DNA of 64,000 nucleotides from Enterobacter kobei (GCF_001729765.1 NZ_CP017181.1:2852001-2916000); one strand, 5' to 3'; shown: positions 11,214 to 23,065, numbered from the stretch's first letter. Made by a program: numbers and translations. The notes: generated by a model from the sequence alone, not told the origin.

Positions 11214-13291
11214 TATTTTCCTCCAATCGTCGCCGTCATGCGGATATGACGGTTATCCGACAACTCCATATTCGACAGCACCACCAGCTGGTTCAGGCTG
11301 CGACGCAGGAAGCGCGACAGCAGCGGACGCAGCGCATGGTTGACCAGCAGCACCGGTGGCGCCCCCAGCATCTCCTGACGTGCCAGCGCCTCCTGGGTCT
11401 GCTCCAGCAGGCGATCCGCCAGACCTGGCTCCAGGCCGCCCCCGCCCTGCAGAGCCTGCAGCAGCAGACGTTCAAGCGGCGTGTCGAGGCCAATCACCTG
11501 CACTTCTCCGGTTCCCGGGAACCACTGCTGCGTGATTGCGCGCCCCAGCGCCACGCGCACCACCGCCGTCAGCTCGTGCGGATCGCTTTGCAGCGGCGCA
11601 TGCTCGGCAAGGGTTTCCAGAATGGTTCGCATATCGCGAATCGGCACTTTTTCCTCGAGCAGGTTTTGCAGCACCTTGTGCAGCGTGGTTAACGTCAGCA
11701 CGCCCGGGACCAGATCTTCCGTCAGCTTCGGCATCTCCTGCGTCACGCGGTCGAGAAGCTGCTGCGCTTCCTGACGACCAAACAGCTCTGCCGAGAATTG
11801 CCCAATCAGATGATTAAGATGGGTTGCCACCACGGTACTGGCTTCGACTACCGTATACCCCTGGATTTGCGCCTGCTCTTTCAGCGCACTTTCAATCCAG
11901 ATGGCCGCCAGACCAAAGGCCGGATCGACGGTTTGCTCGCCCGGCAGCGTGCCTGCCGCGGTGCCAGGGTTAATGGCCAGCCAGCGACCCGGGTAGGCAT
12001 CACCGCTGCCAATTTCGACCCCTTTCATCAGAATACGGTAGCGTGCAGGCGGCAGATCCATATTGTCACGGATGTGAACCACCGGCGGCAGGAAGCCCAT
12101 ATCCTGAGCGAATTTTTTACGGATACTGCGGATACGGCCAAGCAGCTCGCCATCCTGCTGAAAATCCACCATCGGGATCAGGCGATACCCCACTTCCATT
12201 CCCAGGGAATCTTCCAGCTGCACGTCGTTCCACGTCGCCTCGACGGCCTGAGTATTCTCCGGCATTTTCACCGGAACCGGATCCGCCGCCGGTTGGGTTT
12301 CACGGCCACGCATCCACCAGGCAAGGCCCAGCAGACCCGCCGTAAACAGCAGGAAGACGAGGTTTGGCATGCCCGGTACCAGACCAAGCAGACCCAGAAC
12401 GGCAGCGGCCAGCAGCATTACGCGCGGGTTACTGAAGAGCTGGCCAACCATCTGCTCGCCAACGTCCTGATCGGTACTCACGCGGGTGACAATCACGCCC
12501 GCCGCCGTGGAGATGACCAGCGCCGGGATCTGCGCGACCAGACCATCACCAATAGTCAGCAGCGTGTAGCTTTCCGCCGCGTGGCCCATGTCCATGCCGT
12601 GCTGCAATACCCCCACCAGAAGGCCGCCCACCACGTTAATCACCATGATCAGAATGCCCGCGATGGCATCACCGCGCACAAACTTACTCGCACCGTCCAT
12701 GGATCCGTAGAAGTCCGCTTCCTGAGTGACTTCCGCACGGCGTTTTTTGGCTTCATCTTCCGCGATTAACCCGGCATTCAGATCGGCGTCGATCGCCATC
12801 TGCTTGCCCGGCATCCCGTCCAGCACAAAACGGGCGCCCACTTCAGCAATACGCCCGGCACCTTTGGTGATAACCATAAAGTTGATGATCACGAGGATAA
12901 CGAACACCACGATACCGATAGCGAAATTACCGCCTACCAGGAAGTGGCCGAAGGCCTCCACCACTTTACCTGCTGCTGCCGCGCCGGTATGTCCTTCCAT
13001 CAGAATGATACGCGTGGACGCCACGTTCAGCGCCAGTCGCAGCAGAGTGGTAAACAGCAGAATGGTCGGGAACGCGGCAAACTCCAGGGTCCGCTGAGTG
13101 AACATCGCCACCAGTAGCACCATAATGGAGAGCGCAATATTAAACGTGAACAGCAGATCGAGGATGAATGCCGGGAGCGGCAGAACCATCATCGACAAAA
13201 TTAACAGGATGAGAATCGGCCCGGCGAGGATCTGCCATTGGGTCGATTTCAGGTTGCCGGGCAGGCGCAACATTGCCACCAGATTAGCCAT
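11213..13291 (-). CDS. flhA: Flagellar type III export protein FlhA
   Basis: 692 residues, FHIPEP family. The N-terminal half has eight membrane helices with the conserved cytoplasmic loop GARFVLDGMPGKQMAIDAD; the C-terminal half is the cytosolic domain that docks chaperone–substrate complexes. FlhA forms the nonameric ring of the export gate and uses proton-motive force. Length matches E. coli (692). Overlaps flhB by 8 nt at its start and flhE by 1 nt at its end. Confidence 0.98.
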   Translation of the reverse strand: MANLVAMLRLPGNLKSTQWQILAGPILILLILSMMVLPLPAFILDLLFTFNIALSIMVLLVAMFTQRTLEFAAFPTILLFTTLLRLALNVASTRIILMEGHTGAAAAGKVVEAFGHFLVGGNFAIGIVVFVILVIINFMVITKGAGRIAEVGARFVLDGMPGKQMAIDADLNAGLIAEDEAKKRRAEVTQEADFYGSMDGASKFVRGDAIAGILIMVINVVGGLLVGVLQHGMDMGHAAESYTLLTIGDGLVAQIPALVISTAAGVIVTRVSTDQDVGEQMVGQLFSNPRVMLLAAAVLGLLGLVPGMPNLVFLLFTAGLLGLAWWMRGRETQPAADPVPVKMPENTQAVEATWNDVQLEDSLGMEVGYRLIPMVDFQQDGELLGRIRSIRKKFAQDMGFLPPVVHIRDNMDLPPARYRILMKGVEIGSGDAYPGRWLAINPGTAAGTLPGEQTVDPAFGLAAIWIESALKEQAQIQGYTVVEASTVVATHLNHLIGQFSAELFGRQEAQQLLDRVTQEMPKLTEDLVPGVLTLTTLHKVLQNLLEEKVPIRDMRTILETLAEHAPLQSDPHELTAVVRVALGRAITQQWFPGTGEVQVIGLDTPLERLLLQALQGGGGLEPGLADRLLEQTQEALARQEMLGAPPVLLVNHALRPLLSRFLRRSLNQLVVLSNMELSDNRHIRMTATIGGK

Positions 13292-14432
13292 CAGTGTCCT
13301 TCTCGTTCATAAAATCCAGCGCGGCAGGCACCGGAAGGTTCTCAGGTTTCACAGGCCGTTGACCCCCGGCCAGACGCCAGCGTTTCAACTGCCATACCCA
13401 GGCCAGCACTTCCGCCACCGCGGCGTAGAGTTGTCCCGGGATCTGTTGTCCGATTTCCGCATGGCGGTATAAGGCACGCGCCAGCGGTGGAGCTTCCAGG
13501 ATCGGCACGCGGTTTTCGGTGCCAATTTCCCGGATACGAAGTGCGATCAGCCCTGCCCCTTTCGCCACCACTTTCGGCGCGCTCATCTTATTTTCGTCGT
13601 AGCGCAAGGCAACGGAATAGTGTGTCGGGTTGGTGACGATGACATCCGCCTTCGGCACATCCTCCATCATGCGCCGACGAGCGGCAGCACGCTGCATCTG
13701 ACGGATACGCCCTTTAACGTGCGGGTCACCTTCCATCTGCTTATATTCGTCACGGATATCCTGACGTGACATCCGCAGTTTCTTGAAATGGCTATAAAGC
13801 TGGAAGATAACGTCAAAACCGACCATCGGGATAATGCTGAGCACCACCAGCAGCGCGCAGAGTCCAACCAGATTCAGGGCGTTACTCATGGCAGTAAGGG
13901 GCGACTCGCTGATGAGGCGCATCATTTCGGGCCAGTGATACCAGAGGAAGAACCCGGCAGAACTGCCCATCAGCACCGATTTGAGAATAGCCTTGAGCAG
14001 CTCGGCCCCGGTCTGCGCCGAAAACATTTTCGCAATGCCCGGCAGTGGGTTCAGCTTCGAAAATTTGGGCTGCAGTGATTTTCCGCTAAACACCAGACCG
14101 CCCAGCATGACTGGAGAGACCAGCGCCACCAGCACCACGCCGGTAATTAAGGGCAGCAGCGCAACCATGGCCCCTTTTATTAACTGAATAATCTGGCTGA
14201 GGATAAGATTCGGGTCATTGACCATACTGTGGTCAAAACGTAAGCCAGTTGAGAGCATTCCCGCCAGCTTGCGGGCGAGCGACTCCCCACCCCACCAGAT
14301 AATGCACACCCCTACGACAAGGATCAGCAGGGAGGTCAATTCTCGGGATCGGGGGATCTGCCCTTCCTCACGCGCTTTTTCAAGTCGGTGGGGTGTGGGG
14401 GCTTCCGTTTTGTCGTCGTTCTCTTCTGCCAC
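13284..14432 (-). CDS. flhB: Flagellar type III export switch protein FlhB
   Basis: 382 residues: four membrane helices, then a cytosolic domain with the autocleavage site TNPTHYSVALRY, where cleavage between Asn and Pro switches export from rod/hook to filament proteins. The N-terminus (MAEENDDKTEAPTPHRLEKA) is the family hallmark. First gene of flhBAE; its promoter should lie in 14433–14560. FlhDC-dependent in E. coli. Confidence 0.98.
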   Translation of the reverse strand: MAEENDDKTEAPTPHRLEKAREEGQIPRSRELTSLLILVVGVCIIWWGGESLARKLAGMLSTGLRFDHSMVNDPNLILSQIIQLIKGAMVALLPLITGVVLVALVSPVMLGGLVFSGKSLQPKFSKLNPLPGIAKMFSAQTGAELLKAILKSVLMGSSAGFFLWYHWPEMMRLISESPLTAMSNALNLVGLCALLVVLSIIPMVGFDVIFQLYSHFKKLRMSRQDIRDEYKQMEGDPHVKGRIRQMQRAAARRRMMEDVPKADVIVTNPTHYSVALRYDENKMSAPKVVAKGAGLIALRIREIGTENRVPILEAPPLARALYRHAEIGQQIPGQLYAAVAEVLAWVWQLKRWRLAGGQRPVKPENLPVPAALDFMNEKDTDG

Positions 14433-14934
14433 AGTGCATGCTCAGCCCATTACGTCACGGTTATCTTGCCACGGGAGGTTATCGCCAATGGGTAGATAAA
14501 CCCCTATAATCATGCCCTGTTAACCACTTTAACGATTAAACGCTGTAGCGAGGCTGTTTGCCGTTCAAAAAACGTACAACCCAGGTTTGGCAATCACTTT
14601 TTAATACTGATTATTTTTTAAGAGTGTTTTTAATAAAAATAAATATAAAATTTTTAAAAACTGAGTTGGCCGGTTTCATCATCAAAATACGTCTATTTTT
14701 TGATCAAAATATACTTATGGATAATATTAAATCGAAAAAATTATAATTGATTTATATCAATGATGGTTTTTCTCCAGTATTAAAATATTTTTCATGACGG
14801 TTATAATAATTAATATTAATCTTGACCCGCAATTACTTGAAGGAAATTACCCGCTATACTTCTGCACGGTGTCAATTGAGCCAAAATATTAAATTGAATA
14901 CCTAACGTGTTTTTAAACTCAGGAGTTTTTGCAG
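14433..14934. promoter_or_regulatory. A+T-rich divergent region, flhB / fimbrial operon
   Basis: About 500 bp. The first ~100 bp next to flhB have ordinary composition and include GGCGATAA (minus strand), reminiscent of a sigma-28 minus-10 but without a good minus-35. The stretch 14600–14900 is strikingly A+T-rich with runs of A and T, typical of H-NS-bound DNA ahead of acquired fimbrial operons. No inverted repeats flanking a short segment were seen, so there is no evidence for a fimS-type phase switch. Confidence 0.5.
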
Positions 14935-15510
14935 ATGGATTTCAAAAATAACTTTATGGCTGGCGCAGTACTTGCGGCCATTTCGATGGGCAGTTTTGCT
15001 GCCGAAATGAATGCGGGGACGGTCCACTTTACGGGAGAAATTATTGAACCGAGCTGCACCATTCAGGGTGATAGCGGCACGGACAGTACGGTCCCTCTGG
15101 GGACGTACCCTAAATCTCTTTTTAAGGCGGTCGGAACTGAATCTTCCCTGACCCCGTTCTCGATTACGCTCGCAAACTGCCCGGTAAAGAGCGATGGGCT
15201 GCCGGCAGTACAGCTCACCTTTAACGGCACGACGACCCTGACCAATACCTCTACGCTGCTGGATGTCAGCAAAATCACCACCACCGGTGAGACCGCCGCC
15301 ACCGGTATCGGCGTCGCCGTTAGCCCGGCGGGCAAAGACACTCAACTTATCACCATGGATGGGGCAGAAGGACAGGTTTATATTCAACTGGCCACCCGTA
15401 CTACCGATACCATTAAAGCCGACTTTAACGCCCGCTATAAGTCATTTGCCGCAACGGTGACCGCTGGCCCTGCCGATGCGGATATGACGGTGAATATTTT
15501 ATACCGTTAA
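14935..15510 (+). CDS. Major fimbrial subunit (type 1 pilin-like)
   Basis: 191 residues from the ATG at 14935, chosen because AGGAG lies 9 nt upstream; an in-frame TTG six bases earlier is too close to it. Signal peptide ends SFAA. The mature pilin has the N-terminal donor strand and the paired Cys (PSCTIQG ... LANCPVK) of FimA-type subunits, and the beta-zipper terminus NILYR. Pilins assemble by donor-strand exchange through the usher encoded downstream. First gene of a four-gene cluster (pilin, chaperone, usher, tip adhesin). Confidence 0.9.
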   Translation: MDFKNNFMAGAVLAAISMGSFAAEMNAGTVHFTGEIIEPSCTIQGDSGTDSTVPLGTYPKSLFKAVGTESSLTPFSITLANCPVKSDGLPAVQLTFNGTTTLTNTSTLLDVSKITTTGETAATGIGVAVSPAGKDTQLITMDGAEGQVYIQLATRTTDTIKADFNARYKSFAATVTAGPADADMTVNILYR

Positions 15511-15574
15511 TACCTGTTTATCTAATATTCAGCATGCCACTGATTAGATAATGACACGTAATGCGTCATGCTCC

Positions 15575-15602
15575 GATAATAGTCCGAAAGCGGACTATTA
15601 TC
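15575..15602 (+). terminator. Intercistronic hairpin between pilin and chaperone
   Basis: Perfect 12-bp stem GATAATAGTCCG/CGGACTATTATC with an AAAG loop, followed by ATTATTTC. A partial terminator or mRNA stabiliser here would let the pilin be made in excess over chaperone and usher, as in many fimbrial operons. Confidence 0.65.
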
Positions 15603-15634
15603 ATTATTTCAACCTGCTCCAATAAGGGTTTCCC

Positions 15635-16327
15635 GTGCGCACATCCCTGCTGTTTTTATTATGCCTTCCCGTTATAACAAGTTCGTTTTGTCACGCCGCG
15701 GGAATACAAATCGGCCGCACCCGCATAATTTACGATGCTGCAAAAAAGGAAGTTGCCCTGCCGCTTACGAACAGTGAAAAAGAATTGCCCTGGCTGATCC
15801 AGACCTGGACAGACACTGGCGATGGCAAAACGCGTGGGCCCTTTATTGTCACTCCCCCCCTCTTTCGACTCGATCCTCAAAAAGAGCAAAGCCTGCGAAT
15901 CACCTGGAACGGCAGCCCGTTACCGAAAGACAAAGAGACGCTGTTTTATTTGAATGTCCGCACGGTGCCCGCAACCGCCGCAGAGGATGCCGATAAAAAC
16001 GTGCTACGACTCATCTACAAAACGCGACTGAAGCTGTTCTGGCGTCCCGTGGGGCTCAACGGGACGCCAGGCGAGTCCTGCAAGAATCTGCGCTTCGTTC
16101 GCCAGGGCCAGCAGCTGACGGTGATAAACGACAGTGCGTTTTACACCGTTTTTGACTCTCTCTCGCTAGGCTCGCAGAAGCTCGAAAGCGCCGATATGGT
16201 GGGGCCAGCATCACGCGTTGATATCCCTCTTCCCGACGCTGCACCGGCGAATGACGTCAGTTGGCGGTGCATTACCGATTACGGCAATGCCTCCGAAAAA
16301 TACACGTTCCATCTGACCAGGGGATAA
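15635..16327 (+). CDS. Periplasmic fimbrial chaperone (FimC/PapD family)
   Basis: 230 residues, GTG start at 15635 with AAGGG upstream. Signal peptide ends SSFCHA. Mature part has the two Ig-like domains of PapD-type chaperones: GRTRIIYDAAKKEVALPLTN (G1/F1 region), PPLFRLDP and LFYLNVRTVP, with basic residues expected to anchor the pilin C-terminus. It shuttles subunits to the usher. Eight bases separate its stop from the usher start. Confidence 0.92.
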   Translation: MRTSLLFLLCLPVITSSFCHAAGIQIGRTRIIYDAAKKEVALPLTNSEKELPWLIQTWTDTGDGKTRGPFIVTPPLFRLDPQKEQSLRITWNGSPLPKDKETLFYLNVRTVPATAAEDADKNVLRLIYKTRLKLFWRPVGLNGTPGESCKNLRFVRQGQQLTVINDSAFYTVFDSLSLGSQKLESADMVGPASRVDIPLPDAAPANDVSWRCITDYGNASEKYTFHLTRG

Positions 16328-16335
16328 ACGACAGA

Positions 16336-18891
16336 ATGATTGCAGGACGTAATTTCTTGCCTGTTGGGGGAACCTTTCGGCTGAATTCGGTTACCCGCTG
16401 TCTGGCGAGTACCCTGATGTTAATGATTTTTTCCGCAGATGCCCGGGAGTATCTCTTTTCCCCTTCCTCACTCGAAGGGGACATGCTGACGCAGCAGGAT
16501 ATCGACCTCTCGCTTTTTACAAAATCGAATGCCCAGTTGCCCGGCACCTACTCTTCCGTCATCACAATCAACGATCGCAGGCTGAAGGATGCCAACATTC
16601 GCTACGTCAGCAGATCTGACGGGCGCCTGATCCCCCAATTGAGCCCCGCGATGCTGCGCGCCTGGGGCATTAATATCGACCGTTATCCTCCGTTGCTGAA
16701 GCGTCCGGCGGAGGAAACGCTCCCAGAGTCGCTGGATAACTATATTCCACAGGCGTCTGCGGAGCTTGATTTCTCAACAATGACGCTTAGGTTGAGCATC
16801 CCCCAGGCCGCGCTGGCTGATAACGGTCGCGATTTTATCGATCCCTCGCGCTGGGACGATGGTGTTCCCGTCCTGTTCAGCGATTATTCGCTGTCGGGCT
16901 CGCAAAGCAAAGAAGATCGCGAGGACAGCACAGAAAGCCGCTATCTGAATTTGCGTACCGGGGCGAACCTGGGCGGCTGGCGTCTTCGAAACTACTCAAC
17001 GTGGAGCAAATCGGACGGCGATTCACAGTGGGATAACATCAACACGTTCCTGCAGCACGACATCGACGCGCTGAGAGCGCAGTTCACCGCGGGCGAGAGC
17101 AGCACGCGCGGCGAAGTGTTCGACAGCCTGCAGTATCGGGGCGTCAATCTCGCCACGGACGAAGAAATGTTGCCCTATAGCCAACGCGGCTATGCACCGG
17201 TCATTCGCGGCGTCGCCAGCTCGAATGCGGTCGTCTCGGTGCGCCAGAACGGATATCTCATCTACCAGCAGAACGTAGCCCCCGGAGCGTTTGAGATCAA
17301 CGACCTTTACTCCACCACCAACAGCGGCGACCTGGAAGTGACGGTGAAAGAGGCCGACGGCACCGAACATCACTTTACTCAACCCTACTCAAGCATCGCC
17401 ATTATGCAGCGCCCGGGACACATGAAGTATGAATTGACGGCGGGCCGTTATCGCGCAGACAGCGGGAGTGACCAAAAGGAGCCCGACTTCCTTCAGGGGA
17501 GCGTCATCTACGGCGTCAACAATCTGCTGACCTGGTTTGGCGGGCTAACCCTTTCGCAAGACTATAATGCCCTCAATACGGGCGCTGGCATCGCGCTCGG
17601 GCCGCTGGGTTCGCTCTCTACAGACGTCACCGCCGCCGATACCACGCTTGACGACGGCAGCAAGCATGTCGGCCAGTCCTGGCGCGTACTCTATTCGGGG
17701 AAAATTGACGCCACCGATACCAATTTCACGCTTGGCAGTTATCGCTACTCGAGTCGCGGGTATTACAGCTTTGCTGACGCTAATCAGAAGCAGGACGGAA
17801 AAGATAGCGATTTGCTCTTCCGCTATAACAAACGCAACCGCGTTCAGGCCAGTATCAGCCAGAACCTTGCTGGCGTCAGTCTCTATCTTAACGGCTACCA
17901 GCAGGACTACTGGGGGACGTCGAAAAAAGAACGCAGCCTGTCGTTAGGTTTTAACACCGTTCTGTCTGGGGTGAGTTATCACCTGGCATATACCTACAGT
18001 AAAACGAACGACGAGGAGGCCGACCGGATGGTCTCCTTCGGCTTTAGCGTGCCGCTAACTCGCTGGCTCCCCCGCGCGTGGAGTAGCTATAACATCAGCA
18101 ACTCCAAAAATGGCTACACCCGACACAATATCGGCGTCAACGGAACGCTGCTGGACGACGAACGTTTAAGCTATTCGCTGCAGCAAAGCCATTCTAATCA
18201 CGATGGGGAGGATACCAGCAGCGTATATGGTACCTATCGTTCTCAATACGCCAACCTGAATGCCGGTTATTACGCCTCTTCCGGCAGCGCGGAGCAGATG
18301 AACTACGGGATCAGCGGGGCCATTGTTGCGCACCCGCACGGCGTTACGCTGGCGCAGCCGTTAGGGAGCCAGTTTACCATTGTCAATGCCAACGGCGCCT
18401 CCGGTGTACGCTTCCAGAACCAGCAGGGTATTCAGACAGACTGGCTGGGTAACGCCGTTATCCCGTCCCTGACGCCGTATCAGGAAAATGCGATTCGTAT
18501 CGACACCGCAAGCCTGCCCGAAAACGTGGAGAGCAGCGATACGTCAATCCGGGTGATCCCTTCACGTAATGCCGCCGTTGAAAGCCGGTTCGATGCGCAC
18601 GTGGGTTATCGGATGCTGATCGCATTAACCCGCCCCGGCAATCAACGCGTCCCCTTTGGCGCAATCGTCACCAGCACGAACGCGGACCTGAGCGGCATCG
18701 TGGACGATACCAGCACGGTATACCTGGCCGGCGTCGGCGAGCCCACACAGCTCACGGTGAAATGGGGAAAAGCGCCAGACCAACAGTGCGTCGCCCATAT
18801 TTTACAGCAGGCAGAGGGATACACGGAGAGCCCTAACGGTATCCGTTCAACCCGCGCGCTTTGTCAGCAGGAAACAGCTTATGCTCACTAA
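16336..18891 (+). CDS. Outer-membrane fimbrial usher (FimD family)
   Basis: 851 residues from the ATG at 16336; a longer frame begins inside the chaperone gene but has no need to be used. After the signal peptide comes the periplasmic N-terminal domain, then the long beta-barrel with the plug region (NAVVSVRQNGYLIYQQNV, GAFEINDLYST), and C-terminal domains with paired Cys (QQCVAH ... ALCQQ). Ushers are typically 800–880 residues, so it is complete. It ends by overlapping the adhesin start by 11 nt. Confidence 0.93.
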   Translation: MIAGRNFLPVGGTFRLNSVTRCLASTLMLMIFSADAREYLFSPSSLEGDMLTQQDIDLSLFTKSNAQLPGTYSSVITINDRRLKDANIRYVSRSDGRLIPQLSPAMLRAWGINIDRYPPLLKRPAEETLPESLDNYIPQASAELDFSTMTLRLSIPQAALADNGRDFIDPSRWDDGVPVLFSDYSLSGSQSKEDREDSTESRYLNLRTGANLGGWRLRNYSTWSKSDGDSQWDNINTFLQHDIDALRAQFTAGESSTRGEVFDSLQYRGVNLATDEEMLPYSQRGYAPVIRGVASSNAVVSVRQNGYLIYQQNVAPGAFEINDLYSTTNSGDLEVTVKEADGTEHHFTQPYSSIAIMQRPGHMKYELTAGRYRADSGSDQKEPDFLQGSVIYGVNNLLTWFGGLTLSQDYNALNTGAGIALGPLGSLSTDVTAADTTLDDGSKHVGQSWRVLYSGKIDATDTNFTLGSYRYSSRGYYSFADANQKQDGKDSDLLFRYNKRNRVQASISQNLAGVSLYLNGYQQDYWGTSKKERSLSLGFNTVLSGVSYHLAYTYSKTNDEEADRMVSFGFSVPLTRWLPRAWSSYNISNSKNGYTRHNIGVNGTLLDDERLSYSLQQSHSNHDGEDTSSVYGTYRSQYANLNAGYYASSGSAEQMNYGISGAIVAHPHGVTLAQPLGSQFTIVNANGASGVRFQNQQGIQTDWLGNAVIPSLTPYQENAIRIDTASLPENVESSDTSIRVIPSRNAAVESRFDAHVGYRMLIALTRPGNQRVPFGAIVTSTNADLSGIVDDTSTVYLAGVGEPTQLTVKWGKAPDQQCVAHILQQAEGYTESPNGIRSTRALCQQETAYAH

Positions 18892-20044
18892 AATGAAAAG
18901 ACGAATCCTTACGGTTTCTCTGACCAGCACGCTGATGCTGGTATCGACGGGGTCTTTCGGCGCCGTCACGGTACTCAAAAATTGTTTCGGAGTCCCACAG
19001 ACGTATTCCATTGATTACTATCATGAATTTACATCGACGGAAAACGTTGCAAACAACGATTATGATATTCCGGGTCACCTGGTCGGCGCAGGTGCCGACC
19101 TGGAAGCAAACTGCACGTGCCCGGGAAACATGTTTTCGTCAAGCACCGTCTACGAAAAAACCCTGGCTGGCAGCCCCCTTAACCCCGGCACCAGCGGTAC
19201 TGGCTATCTTACGGATAAAATTGATGCCCACATTACTGGCTATGCGGATGCGATTAACTCCCCGGACGGCAGCTCGCTCACCCCAATCCCGATCAATGAG
19301 TACCCGACCCCGCGGGGAAATATGCTTACCGTGCTCGAATCGAGCCTGTCTAAAACAGAAGAAGAAAGCGACGTATGCAGCAATGACTCCCGGCCTGACG
19401 GTGGTGCCGCATCGAAACGCAAGTTTCGCTGGAACGTCGTGGCCGTGCTGCTGCACATAAAAAAACCGATCCTGGGTGAAGAGGTGATCCCGGCGACGCT
19501 CATCGCCCAAAACTACGCCTGCCTTTATATTGGCACCGGTGGAAGCTGCGACGCCACTCAGGCAGAACACGTCTCTGATATCTGGTTTGGCGGCACCCTT
19601 TCTGCACCGCTGAGCTGCACCATCAACGCAGGCAGCACGATTGAAGTCCAGTTTGGCAGCATCGTCAGTAAACAGTTTACCCGCAAAGGGCAACCGCCTC
19701 AGGGCTATGCCCTAAAAAGCGTCGATATTAACTACCACTGTGACGATAACGCCGTTGGTAATAATGACCGGATAAAGCTCACCCTGACGGCCGACCAGGG
19801 CATAGTGGATAGCAGTACGCCCTACATTGCTAAGCTGCTTGAAAGGGACGATCTGGGCGTGCGGGTGTACGACGAAAATAGCCAGAACGTGGCGCTGGAT
19901 GGGACTTATGCATTTCCAGTAAATCTGGACGAGCAGGGAAACGGCAGCGTTAAAATACAGGCGGTTCCCGTCAGCACTACGGATGCCACGCCCGCACCGG
20001 GGAGCTTCGAAGGAAACGTCACGGTGAAGATGGATCTGCGCTAG
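18881..20044 (+). CDS. Fimbrial tip adhesin, two-domain
   Basis: 387 residues, start ATG at 18881 (AGGA 8 nt upstream; a second ATG at 18893 is less well placed). Signal peptide ends STGSFGA. An N-terminal receptor-binding domain with several Cys (KNCFGV, EANCTCPG, DVCSND, NYACLYI, GSCDAT) is followed by a C-terminal pilin domain (LSCTIN ... VDINYHCDD ... VTVKMDL), the FimH-like layout. The receptor cannot be predicted. Converges on cheZ with a shared hairpin between. Confidence 0.85.
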   Translation: MLTKMKRRILTVSLTSTLMLVSTGSFGAVTVLKNCFGVPQTYSIDYYHEFTSTENVANNDYDIPGHLVGAGADLEANCTCPGNMFSSSTVYEKTLAGSPLNPGTSGTGYLTDKIDAHITGYADAINSPDGSSLTPIPINEYPTPRGNMLTVLESSLSKTEEESDVCSNDSRPDGGAASKRKFRWNVVAVLLHIKKPILGEEVIPATLIAQNYACLYIGTGGSCDATQAEHVSDIWFGGTLSAPLSCTINAGSTIEVQFGSIVSKQFTRKGQPPQGYALKSVDINYHCDDNAVGNNDRIKLTLTADQGIVDSSTPYIAKLLERDDLGVRVYDENSQNVALDGTYAFPVNLDEQGNGSVKIQAVPVSTTDATPAPGSFEGNVTVKMDLR

Positions 20045-20049
20045 AACAG

Positions 20050-20079
20050 ACCCTCAGGTTACGCAGGCAACCTGAGGGT
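20050..20079. terminator. Bidirectional hairpin between fimbrial adhesin and cheZ
   Basis: Perfect 11-bp stem ACCCTCAGGTT/AACCTGAGGGT around an 8-nt loop, located between convergent genes. T-runs are weak on both sides, but the position suits bidirectional termination. Confidence 0.65.
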
Positions 20080-20090
20080 AACGGCACCAA

Positions 20091-20735
20091 TCAGAAGCCG
20101 AGGCTGTCCAGCAGATCGTCAACCTGATCCTGGCTTGCCACCACGCCCGCTTTGCTGGCGTCGAGCTGTGGGCCATTGAGCAGGCTTTCGTTCTCGCGTT
20201 TTGGACGGGCTGCCGGTTCCGGAATATTCTCCAGCAGAACCATCAGCAGCTGGCGTTCAATCTCCTGAATCACATCCATCATGCGCTTGATCACCTGACC
20301 CGTCAGGTCCTGGAAATCTTGCGCCATCATGATATCCAGCAGCTGGGCGTTGGTGAAGCTGGTGTGGCCCGGCACATCCCCCAGGAACTGACGGGTATCG
20401 GTCACCAGCTCGCGGGCATTCGCCAGCTCGATCGGGTTCTCGAACCACTCGTCCCAGCGTTGGGTCAGCGCTTTCGCGCCTTTTTCCATCGCATCCTGAT
20501 GGGGCTGCGACGCTTCAACGCTGTTCAGCGCACGTTCTGCCGCCTGGGCGGTCATCTGCACAACGTAGTCCAGACGATCTCGCGCGTCAGGAATCGCTTC
20601 CGCCGCTTCCGCAATCGCCTGATCCAGACCCAGCTCACGCAGGCTGTCACGCAGCATGCGCGTCAGGCTGCCAATACGGACGATGATATCGCTCGGCGAG
20701 TGTTCTTCAACGGGTTTCATAGCAGGTTGCAACAT
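20091..20735 (-). CDS. cheZ: Protein phosphatase CheZ
   Basis: 214 residues from the ATG at 20733–20735, preferred over two upstream in-frame starts because GAGG lies 8 nt before it and the length equals E. coli CheZ. CheZ dephosphorylates CheY-P. The catalytic Asp and Gln are in [12 protein letters not shown], and the C-terminal CheY-binding helix is [13 protein letters not shown]. Forms a long helical-hairpin dimer, recruited to receptors by short CheA. Last gene of tar-tap-cheRBYZ. Confidence 0.97.
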   Translation of the reverse strand: MLQPAMKPVEEHSPSDIIVRIGSLTRMLRDSLRELGLDQAIAEAAEAIPDARDRLDYVVQMTAQAAERALNSVEASQPHQDAMEKGAKALTQRWDEWFENPIELANARELVTDTRQFLGDVPGHTSFTNAQLLDIMMAQDFQDLTGQVIKRMMDVIQEIERQLLMVLLENIPEPAARPKRENESLLNGPQLDASKAGVVASQDQVDDLLDSLGF

Positions 20736-20745
20736 TTCCATCACC

Positions 20746-22198
<1,453 letters not shown>

Positions 22199-22202
<4 letters not shown>

Positions 22203-23065
22203 GCTTTTTCCTTACTCAGCGCATATACCGTTTGCCCACGCAGGCTAAACTCTCGCGCGAGGTTGCTGAAGTTTTCCGAGTGCCCGGCAAACAGTAAACC
22301 GTCAGGCTTGAGCAACGGAACAAACCGACGCAGAATGTCCTGTTGCGTCGTTTTATCAAAATAAATCATGACGTTACGGCAAAAAATGGCGTCGAATGGC
22401 CCCGGCACGTTGTACTGCTTGTCCAGCAGGTTAACGGGCGCGAATTCGACGCAATTCGCCAGCTCCTGGCGTACGCGTACCAGGCCTTCATGCGGGCCTG
22501 TCCCACGCATGAAATATCGCTGCAACTGCTGCGGCGACAGCGTTTTCAGTTCGTCCTGCCGATACACGCCGTTGCGCGCCTTCTCCAGCACCTCGGTGTC
22601 GATATCGCTGGCGTAAACCTTCCAGCGCCCGGGCGCCATCCCAAGCGTGTCGGCAAGTGTGATTGCCAGCGAGTACGGCTCTTCACCGGTCGAGGCGGCC
22701 GCACTCCAGACGCGATACTCCCCGGTACGACGCCGCGCGTGCTCGGCCAGTACCGGGAAGTGGTGGGCTTCGCGGAAAAAGGCCGTCAGGTTAGTGGTTA
22801 ACGAGTTGATAAAAGCCTGCCACTCTGCGCTGTTCTGGTTGGCTTCGAGCATGCTCAGATAGCGACCAAAATCATCCAGCCCCAGCGTACGCAAGCGCCG
22901 CACCAGACGGTTGTAGACCATGTCCCGCTTATGATCCGCAAGCACGATCCCTGCACGCTGGTAGATTAACTGACATATCCGACGAAAATGCGCGTCGGAC
23001 AGCGCGAGGCGCTGTGTCATCTGCAACAATAATGACGTTTGCCCAGGGGGCATTGGTGATGTCAT
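22199..23065 (-). CDS. cheR: Chemotaxis receptor methyltransferase CheR
   Basis: 288 residues, SAM-dependent methyltransferase that methylates receptor glutamates. N-terminal helical domain followed by the SAM domain: [30 protein letters not shown] and [13 protein letters not shown] are the family motifs. It docks on the receptor C-terminal pentapeptide, which is present on Tar (NWETF) but not Tap in this window. Nineteen bases downstream of tap. Confidence 0.98.

Noticed and set aside
14433-14934. Invertible promoter (fimS-like) ahead of the pilin
   Set aside because: No pair of short inverted repeats about 300 bp apart and no recombinase gene (fimB/fimE) nearby.
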